Notes: generated by a model from the letters alone, not told the origin. A stretch of DNA of 64,000 nt from VRUE01 sp963703335 (GCA_963703335.1 OY969812.1:2108001-2172000), one strand, 5' to 3'; shown: positions 16,921-26,000, counted from the stretch's first letter. Numbers and translations: made by a program.

Positions 16921-18042
16921 TCAGCCGCCGACGATCTGAGCCGGCACCTGCGAGAGCTCCTCGGCAAGAGCGTCGATTTCCTGCGCCAGCTTGCGGGTGT
17001 CGGCCTTGCTCAGTTCCGTGTAGGAGACGAAGCCGTCGCCGCGCCGGTAGGGATCGAGCGAGGCGTAGACGTCTTCGAAGCTCGCTTCGATTTCCTTCGC
17101 CAGCTTCGGGTCCTTCTTGGCGAGCAGCGGCTCGACCGCTTCGAAGGCCACCTCTGCGCCTTCTACGTTGGCCTCGAAGTCGACCAGGTCGGTGTGCGAG
17201 TAGCGCTCCTCCTCGCCGGTGATCTTCGAGGCGGAGACCTCGCCGAGCAGCTCGTTGGCGCCGTTGGCGACCTGCACCGCCTGCAGTTCGACGTTCTTGA
17301 CCTTGGCCTGCAGTTCTTCGACATCGGCCAGCAGCTGCTTTGCGACCGGCGTCATGCCGTCGGCGCTGTCTTCGACCCAGAGCGCCTTCTCGATCCGGTG
17401 GAAGCCTTCGAATTCGCTGGCGGGCACATCGTTTTCGCGGGCGTCGATGCGGGGGTCGAGACTGCCGAAGGACTCGGCCACCGGCTCGATCCGCTCGTAG
17501 GGGATGCGGGCCGCCGGATACAGGGCCTGGGCCTTTGCGACTTCGCCGGCGATGACCGCGTTGACGAACGGTTCGGTTGCAGCGACCAGCGCGGCGGTGT
17601 TTTCCTCGAGGTACTTGCGGTATTGGGCGATAGCCGCTTCCACTTCAGGGCTGTTCTCGGCCTTCAGCTCGCCGCTGACCGTCAGCGTGCCTTTCTCGTC
17701 GTCCCCGCCCGGGCAGTAGAGCGTGTATTCGCCCTTCTCCAGAGTCAGCGAGAAGCTGCCCGAGAGACCGTCGGAGAGGTTCTCGACCTCGCCCAGAATC
17801 GTTTCGCCGTCCATCACCTCGAGCTCGGTCACCGCGGAGGTACCGGCGTTTTCGACCTCGAAGTTGACCGGCCCGGCCGGTGCTTTCGCCGAGTTCGGCT
17901 CGCACCCCGCGTCGGTCAGCGTGAAGGCCATCTTATTGGCGCCCGCGGGCGCGTCACCGCTGGAGCCGCAGCCGGCGGCAAAGAGGGCGACGAGGCTGAT
18001 ACCCGTGGCGATCAGGAGGAGACGGAGGGCGAGTCGGTTCAT
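16921..18042 (-). CDS. efeO: Iron uptake system component EfeO (cupredoxin + M75 imelysin domain)
   Basis: 373 aa. Lipoprotein signal with LFAAGC lipobox; ATG 18042 is preceded by AAGGAG. Residues ~35-125 form a cupredoxin-like domain (FTLTDAGCEPNS...GEYTLYCPGG). The remainder is an M75/imelysin domain with the HxxE motif in EGFHRIEKALW. In Efe systems, EfeO binds iron extracytoplasmically and delivers it to the EfeU permease. It is the last gene of efeU-efeB-efeO on this strand, 88 bp after efeB, with a hairpin downstream. Confidence 0.93.
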   Translation of the reverse strand: MNRLALRLLLIATGISLVALFAAGCGSSGDAPAGANKMAFTLTDAGCEPNSAKAPAGPVNFEVENAGTSAVTELEVMDGETILGEVENLSDGLSGSFSLTLEKGEYTLYCPGGDDEKGTLTVSGELKAENSPEVEAAIAQYRKYLEENTAALVAATEPFVNAVIAGEVAKAQALYPAARIPYERIEPVAESFGSLDPRIDARENDVPASEFEGFHRIEKALWVEDSADGMTPVAKQLLADVEELQAKVKNVELQAVQVANGANELLGEVSASKITGEEERYSHTDLVDFEANVEGAEVAFEAVEPLLAKKDPKLAKEIEASFEDVYASLDPYRRGDGFVSYTELSKADTRKLAQEIDALAEELSQVPAQIVGG

Positions 18043-18130
18043 CGGTTGAAGGCTCCTTGGTTCATTCCGGGGACGAGAGTTCGGGCACCCTAACAAAAAC
18101 CGACAAAAAGAGTCGGAATAGCGGAGGGGC

Positions 18131-19363
18131 TCAGCCGAGCAGCGTTTCGCCGACGTAGCCGCCGCTGCGGGCACCGGGCGGGACCGCGAAGACGGCGCTG
18201 CCGACGTGCTTGATGTACTCGTTGAGCGCGTCGGAGGAGCCGAGCCGGCGCTGGATCGCGACGAACTGCCGTTCCGGATCGCGCTGGAACGCAATGAAGA
18301 AGAGACCGGCCTCGAGCTCGCCGAGACTCTCGTCGACGCCATCGGTAAAGGAATAGCCGCGGCGTAGGATCCGCTCGCCGTTATTGGCGGAGGCGGAGGC
18401 GAGGCGCACGTGAGCGTCCACCGGGATCACCGGTTTGCCGCCCTTCTCCGCCTCGAGGTCGAGCGATTCGAACTCTTCGCTGCCGCCGAGCGGGGCGCCG
18501 CGGTACTTGTCGCGGCCGATCGTTTCCTCCTGGTCGGCCAGCGCCGAGCGGTCCCAGATCTCGAGCAGCATGCGGATGCGGCGGGTGACCATGTAGGTGC
18601 CGCCGCGCATCCAGGCGGGGCCGTCCCCGCCGACCCAGACGAAGCGATCCATCGCCTCGCCGTCCTCGGCCTTGATGTTGGCGGTGCCGTCCTTGAAACC
18701 CATCAGGTTGCGCGGCGTGTCCTGGCTGCGGCTGGTGCTCGCGGTGCGGCCGAAGCCGAGCTGCGACCAGCGCATGACGACGGTGCCGCGGCCGATGCGG
18801 GCGAGGTTGCGGACCGCGTGGAAGGCGACCTGGGGGTCGTCCGAGCACGCCTGCACGCAAAGGTCTCCGCCGCTTTCGCCCTCGTTCAGCTCGTCGGCGG
18901 GAAGCGGTGGGATCTCGCGCAGGGCCCCCGGGCGCTTGCCGCTCAGGCCAAGCCCGCGCCGCTCGAAGAGGCTGGGCCCGAAGCCGATCGTCACCGTCAG
19001 TCGCGAAGGCAGCAATCCGACCGTCTCGCCGGTGTCGTCGGGCGGGGCAAGCTGGACGGAGTTGGCGTCGCCGACCATCTGCCCGACGGTCATCTCGGCC
19101 GCTGCCGCCGACCATTCCTGCAGCAGTTCGCGCAGTGCCGCGGGGTTCGTATCGATCAGATCGAAGGCGGCAAAGTGGAGGCGATCCTGCGCGGGCGTGG
19201 CGATCCCCGCCTGGTGGTCTCCGTAGAAGGGAACCGAGCCGGTCCCGTCGCTCGCCTCCGCCTTCTCGCTGCCGACCAGGTAGCCGGCGGCGCCGCCAAG
19301 CCCAATGCCGGCCGCCCCAGCGCCGGCCGATGCCAGCAGTCGCCGCCTTGTCAGCTCGGTCAT
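18131..19363 (-). CDS. efeB: Deferrochelatase/peroxidase EfeB (DyP-type), Tat-exported
   Basis: 410 aa. The N-terminus TRRRLLASAGAGAAGIGLGG is a twin-arginine signal. The DyP core includes the distal haem-site motif MGFKDGTAN (GxxDG), the PDPW-like region DPQVAFHAVRNLARIG, and a C-terminal ferredoxin-like half with RRGYSFTDGVDE and LFFIAFQRDPERQF. It is a haem peroxidase thought to oxidise Fe(II) or extract iron from haem for the Efe system. It lies 19 bp downstream of efeU in the same operon. Confidence 0.93.
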   Translation of the reverse strand: MTELTRRRLLASAGAGAAGIGLGGAAGYLVGSEKAEASDGTGSVPFYGDHQAGIATPAQDRLHFAAFDLIDTNPAALRELLQEWSAAAAEMTVGQMVGDANSVQLAPPDDTGETVGLLPSRLTVTIGFGPSLFERRGLGLSGKRPGALREIPPLPADELNEGESGGDLCVQACSDDPQVAFHAVRNLARIGRGTVVMRWSQLGFGRTASTSRSQDTPRNLMGFKDGTANIKAEDGEAMDRFVWVGGDGPAWMRGGTYMVTRRIRMLLEIWDRSALADQEETIGRDKYRGAPLGGSEEFESLDLEAEKGGKPVIPVDAHVRLASASANNGERILRRGYSFTDGVDESLGELEAGLFFIAFQRDPERQFVAIQRRLGSSDALNEYIKHVGSAVFAVPPGARSGGYVGETLLG

Positions 19364-19382
19364 CGCAGGTGCGGGGCCGGTA

Positions 19383-20240
19383 TCAGGCCGGGCTCTCCGC
19401 AGGGGTGGACTGCGCCCGTGCCGGTGCCCGCTTGACCCGCAGGCGGTCTGGCCAGAGAACGTAGAGCGTCATCGGCACTGCGTAGAGCACGTAGACGAGC
19501 ACCTCGCCGACGGTGGGCGTCGGCTGCAATCCCAACATCCCGGTCAGCAGCGATCCGGAAATGGTCCCTGGCTGGACCAGCCAGGTGAGGTCGAGGGCCT
19601 GCCCCTGCAGCGTGTTGAACCACCCCGCCTCATGGGCGGTGTGCAGTGAGGTGGCGAGCAGCCCGGCGGCGACGAAGACGAGGATCAGGCCGGTGAAGCG
19701 GAAGAAGCGGTTTAGGTTTAGTCGCACGCCACCGCGGTAGATCCCCAGCCCGATCGCGATCGCCGCGATCAACCCGATCGCCGCGCCCGCGCCCGCCGCG
19801 GTCGTGTCGCTCGAGTCCTGGAAGGCGGCGAGCATGAAAACGGAGGTCTCGAAGCCCTCGCGCAGGACGGCAAGGAACGCCATCGCGACCAGCGCCATCG
19901 CTGAGCCCCGCGCCAGAGCGTGGGCGGCGCTGCCTTCCAGCGCTTTTTTGATCCCGCGCGCATTGCGGCGCATCCAGACGATCATGTAGGTAACCGCCCC
20001 CACCGCGATCAGCCCGATCACGGTCTCCAGCCCCTCCTGCTCGCGTTGGGGAAGCTGTTCGCCGACGACCCTCAGCAGGACCGCGATTCCGACGCAGATC
20101 GCGACCGCGATCCCGACGCCGATCCACATCTGCTTGATCGCGTCGCCCCGCCCCTCCTTGACCAGGAAGGCAGCGATGATGCCGACGATCAGCGCCGCCT
20201 CGACGCCCTCACGCAGGGCAATGACGAGGGTGGGAATCAT
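19383..20240 (-). CDS. efeU: Ferrous iron permease EfeU (FTR1/OFeT family)
   Basis: 285 aa, seven hydrophobic segments. The iron-binding REGxE motifs of the FTR1 family are present twice: REGVEAALIVG near the N-terminus and REGFETSVFML mid-protein. It transports iron across the membrane with EfeO and EfeB. It is first in the operon; the 105 bp upstream holds a near-palindromic element (20287-20301) that may bind an iron-responsive repressor. Confidence 0.93.
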   Translation of the reverse strand: MIPTLVIALREGVEAALIVGIIAAFLVKEGRGDAIKQMWIGVGIAVAICVGIAVLLRVVGEQLPQREQEGLETVIGLIAVGAVTYMIVWMRRNARGIKKALEGSAAHALARGSAMALVAMAFLAVLREGFETSVFMLAAFQDSSDTTAAGAGAAIGLIAAIAIGLGIYRGGVRLNLNRFFRFTGLILVFVAAGLLATSLHTAHEAGWFNTLQGQALDLTWLVQPGTISGSLLTGMLGLQPTPTVGEVLVYVLYAVPMTLYVLWPDRLRVKRAPARAQSTPAESPA

Positions 20241-20286
20241 TCGTTCGAGTCTTTCCTCTGCTCTTGGGGCGCGAACATCGTTAGGC

Positions 20287-20301
20287 GCCCCTAATTAGGG
20301 C
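20287..20301 (-). promoter_or_regulatory. Candidate iron-regulator operator upstream of efeUBO
   Basis: CCCTAATTAGGG (20289-20300) is a perfect 12-bp palindrome, flanked by TTAGG...CCTAA half-sites (20281-20293), resembling the TTAGG/CCTAA halves of DtxR/IdeR boxes. It sits about 50 bp upstream of the efeU start. Repression by a DtxR- or Fur-type regulator is inference. Confidence 0.5.
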
Positions 20302-20345
20302 AACCAAACCTAGCACGCCGGTCGGAATTGCGTCCTGGGAAGGTG

Positions 20346-21743
20346 CTAACTCGGCAGCCAGGGCTCGTGCCACTGGGTGATGCCGCGGGTGAGCTTCTCT
20401 GCCTCGGGCGGCCCCCAGGTGCCAGGCTCATAGGAGTGCACCGGCCCCGGATCGTCGAGCAACGGCTCCACGATCCGCCAGGTCTCCTCGACCGTGTCCT
20501 GACGGGTGAAGAGCTGGTGCCGGCCGGCAATCGCGTCGCCGAGAAGGCGCTCGTAGGGCTCGGGCTCCTCACCCGGCACTTTCTCGAAGAGGACCTCCAG
20601 GTCGGCCGGCTCGAAGGCCTCTTCCCCGGCTTGCTTAGCGAAGAGTCGCATGCGCGCGCCGGGCTCGGGCTCGATTCGCACAGTCATCTGGTTCGGGTCC
20701 GGCCGCTTGCCGGGCCCGACGCCCATTGGCGGCGGTCGCTTGAAGACGACGCTCACCTCGCTTGACTTTGCTGGCATGCACTTGCCCGCCCGAATGAAAA
20801 AGGGCACGCCGCTCCAGCGCCAGTTGTCGACCGCCAGCTCGACCGCGGCGAAGGTCTCGGTGGTCGAGTCCGGCGCGACGTCCTTGACCTCGCGGAAACC
20901 CTTGTACTGACCGCGCACGTAGCGCTTCGGGTCCGCGGTACGGGTCGCCTTGAAGAATTCGAGCTTCTTGTCGCGGACCGAGTCGTAGTGGTTGCCCGTT
21001 GGCGGGCCCATCCCGACCAGCGCCAGCACCTGCAGGGCGTGGTTCTGGATTACGTCGCGCATCGCCCCGACGGCGTCGTAAAAGCGACCGCGATCGTCGA
21101 CCCCGAAGTCCTCGGCGATCGTCATCTGCACGTGCGAGACGTGCTGGCGGTTCCAGACCGGCTCCAGCACCGAGTTGGCGAAGCGCAGGTAGGTGATGTC
21201 CATCACCGGCTCCTTGCCCAGGTAATGGTCGATGCGCAAGATCTGCTTCTCGTCGAGCACCTCGCAGAGTTCGGCATTGAGCGCCCGCGCCGACTCGAGG
21301 TCGTGGCCGAACGGCTTCTCGATCACGACGTGGGCGTTCTCGGTGAGCCCGGCGTCGCCGAGGCCGTGGACCACGGTGGCAAACAGCGAGGGCGGGATCT
21401 CGAGGTAGAAGACGGGCCGCTTGGCCTCGCCGATTGCTTCGCCCACTCGCTTGAAGGTATCGGCGTCGGCGTAGTCGCCCTGGACGTAGGTGAGCCGCGC
21501 CGCGAGACGGCCGAAGACGTCTTCGTCGGGATCGCTGACGGTCGCCGCGATCGAGTCGTGGGCGTGCTTGCGCAGCTGCTCGGTGTCCCACTCGTCGATC
21601 GCGACGCCGACGATCGGGCAGTTGAGCAGGCCGCGCGCCTCGAGCCGGTAGAGGGCGCGGAAGGTCATCCTCTTCGCCAGGTCGCCGCTGATCCCGAAGA
21701 TCGTCAGGACGTCGGCGGTAGGGTCGGCGTCGGCCTTGGCCAT
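20346..21743 (-). CDS. zwf: Glucose-6-phosphate 1-dehydrogenase
   Basis: 465 aa. N-terminal nucleotide-binding fold (LTIFGISGDLAKRM), the active-site signature RIDHYLGKEPV with catalytic His and Lys, and the substrate lysine region VVIEKPFGHD. Oxidises glucose 6-phosphate to 6-phosphogluconolactone with NADP+, opening the oxidative pentose-phosphate pathway. ATG 21743 fits the family N-terminus; earlier in-frame codons lack similarity. It is divergent from gnd (63 bp between starts), whose product acts two steps later. Confidence 0.95.
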   Translation of the reverse strand: MAKADADPTADVLTIFGISGDLAKRMTFRALYRLEARGLLNCPIVGVAIDEWDTEQLRKHAHDSIAATVSDPDEDVFGRLAARLTYVQGDYADADTFKRVGEAIGEAKRPVFYLEIPPSLFATVVHGLGDAGLTENAHVVIEKPFGHDLESARALNAELCEVLDEKQILRIDHYLGKEPVMDITYLRFANSVLEPVWNRQHVSHVQMTIAEDFGVDDRGRFYDAVGAMRDVIQNHALQVLALVGMGPPTGNHYDSVRDKKLEFFKATRTADPKRYVRGQYKGFREVKDVAPDSTTETFAAVELAVDNWRWSGVPFFIRAGKCMPAKSSEVSVVFKRPPPMGVGPGKRPDPNQMTVRIEPEPGARMRLFAKQAGEEAFEPADLEVLFEKVPGEEPEPYERLLGDAIAGRHQLFTRQDTVEETWRIVEPLLDDPGPVHSYEPGTWGPPEAEKLTRGITQWHEPWLPS

Positions 21744-21806
21744 CGCCCGCCAGGCTACCCGTTGGCCCTCTGGCCAAGCGTCGCCCGGCTCGCGTAGGGT
21801 TAGGCC

Positions 21807-22823
21807 ATGGAGCTGGGAATGGTCGGACTCGGCCGCATGGGCGCCAACATGGCGCGGCGGCTGATGCGCGACGGCCACCGGATCGTCGCCTACGACGTCA
21901 ATCCGGACGCGGTCACCGAGCTGGCCGGCGATGGAGCAGAAGGCGCCTCCTCATTGGAAGACCTGGCAGCGAAGCTGAGCGCCCCACGCTCCGTGTGGGT
22001 GATGGTCCCCGCGGGCGAGATCACCGAGAAGACGATCTCCGACGTCGCCGCCGCGCTGGACTCCGGCGATGCGATCGTCGACGGCGGCAACTCTTACTAC
22101 CGCGACGACATCCGCCGCGCGGGGATTCTGCGCGAGCAGGGGATCGATTTCGTCGATTGCGGCACCAGTGGCGGCGTCTTCGGCCTCGACCGCGGCTACT
22201 GCCTGATGATCGGCGGCCCTGACGGGGCCGTCGAGCGGCTTGATCCGATCTTCGCCTCGCTGGCGCCGGGGGTCGAGTCGGCCGAGCGCACGCCAGGACG
22301 CAGCGGCGATCCGGGCCCGGCCGAGAACGGCTACCTGCACTGTGGCCCCAACGGTGCCGGACACTTCGTGAAGATGGTCCACAACGGGATCGAGTACGGC
22401 GTGATGGCGGCGTACGCGGAGGGCCTCAACATCCTCAAGAACGCCAACGCCGGCAAGGTCCAGCGCGAGGCCGACGCCGAGACGGCGCCGCTGGAGCAGC
22501 CCGAGTACTACCAATACGACCTCGACCTGCCGGAGGTGACCGAGGTCTGGCGCCGCGGCAGCGTGATCGGCTCCTGGTTGCTCGACCTGACCGCCGCCTC
22601 GATGCAGGAATCACCCGACCTCGCCGATTTCGCCGGGCGCGTCTCGGATTCGGGCGAGGGACGCTGGACCTCGATCGCGGCAATCGACGAGGGGGTGCCG
22701 GCGCCGGTCCTTACCACCGCGCTGTACGAGCGCTTCGCCTCGCGCGGCCTCGACGACTTCGCCGACAAGGTGCTCTCGGCGATGCGCAAGCAGTTCGGCG
22801 GCCACGACGAGAAGCCGTCCTAG
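21807..22823 (+). CDS. gnd: 6-phosphogluconate dehydrogenase, short (GndA/YqeC-like) form
   Basis: 338 aa. Rossmann start ELGMVGLGRMGANMARRL, substrate motif DCGTSGGVFGLDRGYCLMIGG, and catalytic Lys and Asn in GHFVKMVHNGIEYG. Oxidatively decarboxylates 6-phosphogluconate to ribulose 5-phosphate. Length is closer to the short, often NAD-preferring forms than to the 470-aa classical enzyme, so cofactor preference is open. Followed 8 bp later by pgl; AGGAGG-like sequence ends the gene. Confidence 0.93.
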   Translation: MELGMVGLGRMGANMARRLMRDGHRIVAYDVNPDAVTELAGDGAEGASSLEDLAAKLSAPRSVWVMVPAGEITEKTISDVAAALDSGDAIVDGGNSYYRDDIRRAGILREQGIDFVDCGTSGGVFGLDRGYCLMIGGPDGAVERLDPIFASLAPGVESAERTPGRSGDPGPAENGYLHCGPNGAGHFVKMVHNGIEYGVMAAYAEGLNILKNANAGKVQREADAETAPLEQPEYYQYDLDLPEVTEVWRRGSVIGSWLLDLTAASMQESPDLADFAGRVSDSGEGRWTSIAAIDEGVPAPVLTTALYERFASRGLDDFADKVLSAMRKQFGGHDEKPS

Positions 22824-22831
22824 GAGGACAC

Positions 22832-23503
22832 ATGGCGATCGAGCTCGAGGTCTGCGCCGACGAAAAGGCGGCGGCACGGCGTGCCGCCGAGTTAATCGCT
22901 GCGTTCGGTGCCGCCGCTGTGGCGGAGCGCGACATCTTCTCGCTGGCGATGAGCGGTGGCCGCACCCCTTGGGCGATGCTGGCGATGCTCGGCGAAGAGG
23001 AGTCGATGTCCTGGGATAAGACCGAGCTCTTCCAGGTCGACGAGCGGATCGCCTCGCCGGGCAGCGAGGACCGCAACCTCACCCACATGGTGCTCGGCCT
23101 CTCGATGGACCATCAGGCGGCCCTGCGGCCGATGCCGGTTACCCAGCGTGACCTCGAGGCCGCGGCTCGAGAGTACGAACGCACCTTGCCGGACCCGCTC
23201 GACTGCGTCCACCTCGGCCTCGGTCCCGACGGCCACACCGCCTCGCTGGTGCCCGGCGATCCGGTTCTGGAGGTGACCGACCGGCGTATCGCCCTCACCG
23301 AGACTGCCTACCAGGGCCACCACCGAATGACCCTCACCTACCCGGCCCTCAACTCGGCCCGGCAGATCGTCTGGCTCGTGACCGGCCCGAAAAAGCGCGA
23401 GCCCCTCGCCAAGCTCCTAGCTGGCGACACCTCGATCCCCGCCGGTCGCGTCGAGAACGCGAACATGTCCGTGGTTGCCGACGCGGCGGCCTCGCCTCAG
23501 TAG
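22832..23503 (+). CDS. pgl: 6-phosphogluconolactonase
   Basis: 223 aa. The SGGRTP motif (LAMSGGRTPWAML), the ELFQVDERI strand, and LGLGPDGHTASLVPGDPV are the conserved blocks of the Pgl/NagB-like lactonase family; the His in GHTAS is the usual catalytic residue. Hydrolyses 6-phosphogluconolactone, the step between Zwf and Gnd. GGAGGACAC precedes the ATG, 8 bp after gnd, so the genes are one operon. The 3' end overlaps the convergent nucleotidyltransferase gene by 7 bp. Confidence 0.94.
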   Translation: MAIELEVCADEKAAARRAAELIAAFGAAAVAERDIFSLAMSGGRTPWAMLAMLGEEESMSWDKTELFQVDERIASPGSEDRNLTHMVLGLSMDHQAALRPMPVTQRDLEAAAREYERTLPDPLDCVHLGLGPDGHTASLVPGDPVLEVTDRRIALTETAYQGHHRMTLTYPALNSARQIVWLVTGPKKREPLAKLLAGDTSIPAGRVENANMSVVADAAASPQ

Positions 23504-24093
23504 CTGTTGATCGAGAACTTCTCCTTCAGCTCACTCAAGCGCCGCAGTCGGAAATCCTCCACACCGACCATCCGCACCAGCCACTGTTCGATCTCGGCCA
23601 CGTCAAGGTCTTCGGTGGCGAGCAGCATCTGCTCTATGTCCAGCCAGTCCTTCGGCCGGTCGAACATCGCCTTGCAGACGGCGAGGTGCTCGGGTCCGAG
23701 GATGGGGATGGTGGCGTCGGCAAACGGCGCCCGCCGCACCGCCTTGCGCATCGCCTCGTGGATCGGGGCGTTGTCGAAGAACAGATCAACTGGGTTGCTT
23801 CCCCACCACAGTCGACACTGTCCGTCCCGCAGGAGGGCGTCGGGGTCCATTTCGCTGGCGTTTACTCCCAGCAGGACCAGGGCATCGACAACCTTCCGCC
23901 ATTGCTCTGTTGCCACGAAGAGATTGAGATCGATGTCGACCGTTGTCCTGGGCTCGGCGTAGTAGGCAAGAGCGAGCGCTCCTCCGATTGCGTGTGGCAC
24001 TTTTGCCGCGTCGAGGGTTTCGTGGATGACGATCACCTTGTCCGGGAGCGACGGTTCGGCGGCAATCGCCTCGTGTGGACTCGGCTCGTTCAT
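23497..24093 (-). CDS. AbiEii/MenT-like nucleotidyltransferase, candidate toxin
   Basis: 198 aa from ATG 24093, which overlaps the upstream partner's TGA (ATGA). The N-terminal half carries the DNA polymerase-beta-type nucleotidyltransferase signature: IGGALALAYYAEPRTTVDIDLNL, i.e. Gly37-Gly38 then Asp53/Asp55, followed by PVDLFFDN. This pattern is typical of DUF1814/AbiEii-type toxins and mycobacterial MenT enzymes that modify tRNA 3' ends. The C-terminal half has the helical GPEHLAVCKAMFDRPKDWLDIEQML segment found in the family. An in-frame extension to 24219 overlaps the partner and is basic and low-complexity, so it is unlikely to be used. Confidence 0.78.
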   Translation of the reverse strand: MNEPSPHEAIAAEPSLPDKVIVIHETLDAAKVPHAIGGALALAYYAEPRTTVDIDLNLFVATEQWRKVVDALVLLGVNASEMDPDALLRDGQCRLWWGSNPVDLFFDNAPIHEAMRKAVRRAPFADATIPILGPEHLAVCKAMFDRPKDWLDIEQMLLATEDLDVAEIEQWLVRMVGVEDFRLRRLSELKEKFSINSY

Positions 24094-24584
24094 GAGTGGG
24101 TGGAGTCGAGTCGTGGGAAGCGAAGCGGCTCTTTTTTGCGCCGAGGCGGGAGCGCGTCGCTGAGCAGCAGCAGATCGACGAGCGCGTTTCCTCTTTCCTC
24201 TGGCGTTGCAGCCATCCATGCCGCAACAGAGGGCCCCGGGTCGCCGGCGGAAAGCTCGGGATGATCCCGCTGGTTCTCCCGGAGCAAGTCGATCAGTATG
24301 TGCCGCAGGGTCGGATCGAGCCTCCGGCCCTTGCCCAGTTCAGCGATCAGCTCCCTCGCCGCTCGATCGATAGGTCTGCCGGCAACTGGGGCGCCGGCTC
24401 TTCGTGCCGCCTGCCGAAGCTCCTCAGCGCCTGGCGGGTTGCCCGCCTTCGCTTGCGCTTTCTCGATGACCTCGCCGGTCAGCTCCCGGAACGAAGCCAA
24501 CGTCTGGCTGCGAGGCCCCTTCGGGGTGTTCGTTGACTCCCGTACCTCGAATCCGCCCCGTTTGGTCGCGACGATGAACGCCAT
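24090..24584 (-). CDS. Unknown protein coupled to nucleotidyltransferase, candidate antitoxin
   Basis: 164 aa starting MAFIVATKRGGFEVRES, with a short strand-rich N-terminus and a helical middle (LTGEVIEKAQAKAG..., DRAARELIAELGKG). No family recognised with confidence. It overlaps the nucleotidyltransferase start by 4 bp, the usual arrangement for antitoxin-toxin coupling. A perfect 12-bp inverted repeat covers its start codon, as expected for autoregulation. The Cys-free, Arg/Lys-rich sequence could bind nucleic acid. The antitoxin role is inference from context. Confidence 0.6.
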   Translation of the reverse strand: MAFIVATKRGGFEVRESTNTPKGPRSQTLASFRELTGEVIEKAQAKAGNPPGAEELRQAARRAGAPVAGRPIDRAARELIAELGKGRRLDPTLRHILIDLLRENQRDHPELSAGDPGPSVAAWMAATPEERGNALVDLLLLSDALPPRRKKEPLRFPRLDSTHS

Positions 24585-24612
24585 AGTGGGGCAACTGTAC
24601 CACTATGGCGTT
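24577..24612. promoter_or_regulatory. 12-bp perfect inverted repeat over the start of the candidate antitoxin gene
   Basis: Arms AACGCCATAGTG (24577-24588) and CACTATGGCGTT (24601-24612) are exact reverse complements separated by 12 bp. The left arm contains the start codon of the gene ending at 24090. An operator for autorepression, or an mRNA hairpin hiding the start codon, would both fit. Confidence 0.65.
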
Positions 24613-24619
24613 TTTGGAT

Positions 24620-25984
24620 TCAGGCAGGGCCGATCGCAACCGCGTGGTTGGCGACGATCATGCCGTCGGGGTCATAGCGGCGCTTGACCTCGGCGAGTCG
24701 CGAGCAGACCTCGGCGGGCAGGATCGCGTCGACGTCGCAGGGGCGTTCGGTGAAGTTGAAGTAGCCGCCGTCGGCGGTCCAGGGGGACATCGTCTCCTCC
24801 AGGTGGCGAAGGTGGCCGTGGATCGCTTCGCCCAGCTCCGGCGTCATCGGCATCCCGACGCTGTACATGGCGAAGCCGGCATCGAGCTGGGAGAGCGCGC
24901 CGCCGTTCTCGGCCGGTCGGCCGATGGCGCCGCCCAGATGGCGCAGCTCGCTGAGCAGCAGCGGTGAGCCGGAGTCGGGCCCGGCGGCAGCCGTGAAGGC
25001 GTCGATCGCCTCGTCGGGCAGGGCGGCGATCGTGACCCCGCCGCCGAGTCCCGGCACCGGGTTCTCCGGATCCATGTGGATATGACTGAGCCCGGCCGCG
25101 GGCATCTGCTCGAAGGTGTCCATGATCGTCTCGCCGATCTCACGCAGCGGCGCGATCGTGGCTTCGCCGCTGGCTTGGTCGCCGATGCAGGCGGCGCCGA
25201 TCGTCAGCAGCGGCACGCCGCGGATCGGCTCGGGCACGTCCGGGATCGGTGGTGGGGTGACGAAGCGGACGATCGAGGTGACCTCGTCGAGGAGGCTGGC
25301 CGCCCAGTCGCGGTAGGCGCGCACCGCCTCGCCGCCTACCGCCGCCGGGAAGACCAGGGCGCCGGCGTAGAGATCGGCGATCGGGAGCAGCTCGAGCTGC
25401 AGGGCGGTGACGATCGCGTAGCCACCGCCACCACCACGCAGTGCCCAGAACAGGTCGGGATCGTTCTCGCCATCCACCGTGCGTGCCTCGCCCTCGGCGG
25501 TGACCAGCTCGATCGCCCGCACGTGGTTGCAGGCGAAGCCGTGGGCGCGCGCCAGCCAGCTCATCCCGCCGCCGAGGGTATAGCCGACCGTGCCGACATC
25601 GGGCGAGGAGCCGGGCAAGGCGCTGAGCCGGTGCTCGCTGGCGGCGATGCCGAGCTCGGCGGCGAGCACACCAGCCTCGATCCGGGCAGTGCGTGAGCTC
25701 GGATCGACCTCGATCCCACGCATCCGCTCGGTCTTGATCAGGATCGTTCCCTCCAGCGGCCCGAGTGGCGCAGCTCCGTGCCCGGTCCCCTGGCCGGCGA
25801 CGCGCAGGTCGTGCTGGGCAGCGAAGCGGACGGTTGCCGCAATGTCCTCGGCGCTCTCGACCAGTGCCACTGCCTCAGGGTTCTGATCGGCGACCAGGTT
25901 CCAGGCAGCGCGCGCCTCGTCCCAATCGGGGTCGCTCGGGGTTGCGACGCGACCGGCGATCGTCAGCTCGGTGAAGTCACTCAT
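24620..25984 (-). CDS. FAD-binding oxidoreductase, berberine-bridge-enzyme-like
   Basis: 454 aa. PCMH-type FAD-binding domain at the N-terminus: VESAEDIAATVRFAAQHDLRV, then GQGTGHGAAPLG with the His that covalently binds FAD in this family, and GTVGYTLGGGMSWLARAHGF. The C-terminus YFNFTERPC...RLAEVKRRYDPDGMIVANHAV is the BBE motif. The second (Cys) FAD attachment residue is not evident. Oxidises an alcohol, sugar or heterocycle with O2; substrate unknown. Located 16 bp downstream of rpiA on the same strand. Confidence 0.9.
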   Translation of the reverse strand: MSDFTELTIAGRVATPSDPDWDEARAAWNLVADQNPEAVALVESAEDIAATVRFAAQHDLRVAGQGTGHGAAPLGPLEGTILIKTERMRGIEVDPSSRTARIEAGVLAAELGIAASEHRLSALPGSSPDVGTVGYTLGGGMSWLARAHGFACNHVRAIELVTAEGEARTVDGENDPDLFWALRGGGGGYAIVTALQLELLPIADLYAGALVFPAAVGGEAVRAYRDWAASLLDEVTSIVRFVTPPPIPDVPEPIRGVPLLTIGAACIGDQASGEATIAPLREIGETIMDTFEQMPAAGLSHIHMDPENPVPGLGGGVTIAALPDEAIDAFTAAAGPDSGSPLLLSELRHLGGAIGRPAENGGALSQLDAGFAMYSVGMPMTPELGEAIHGHLRHLEETMSPWTADGGYFNFTERPCDVDAILPAEVCSRLAEVKRRYDPDGMIVANHAVAIGPA

Positions 25985-26000
25985 GCGGGTCTCCTTGCGG

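Noticed and set aside
15601..18093. An 830-codon open frame on the plus strand
   Set aside because: It is antisense to recQ and efeO, which have complete motifs; the translation is composition-driven and lacks domains.
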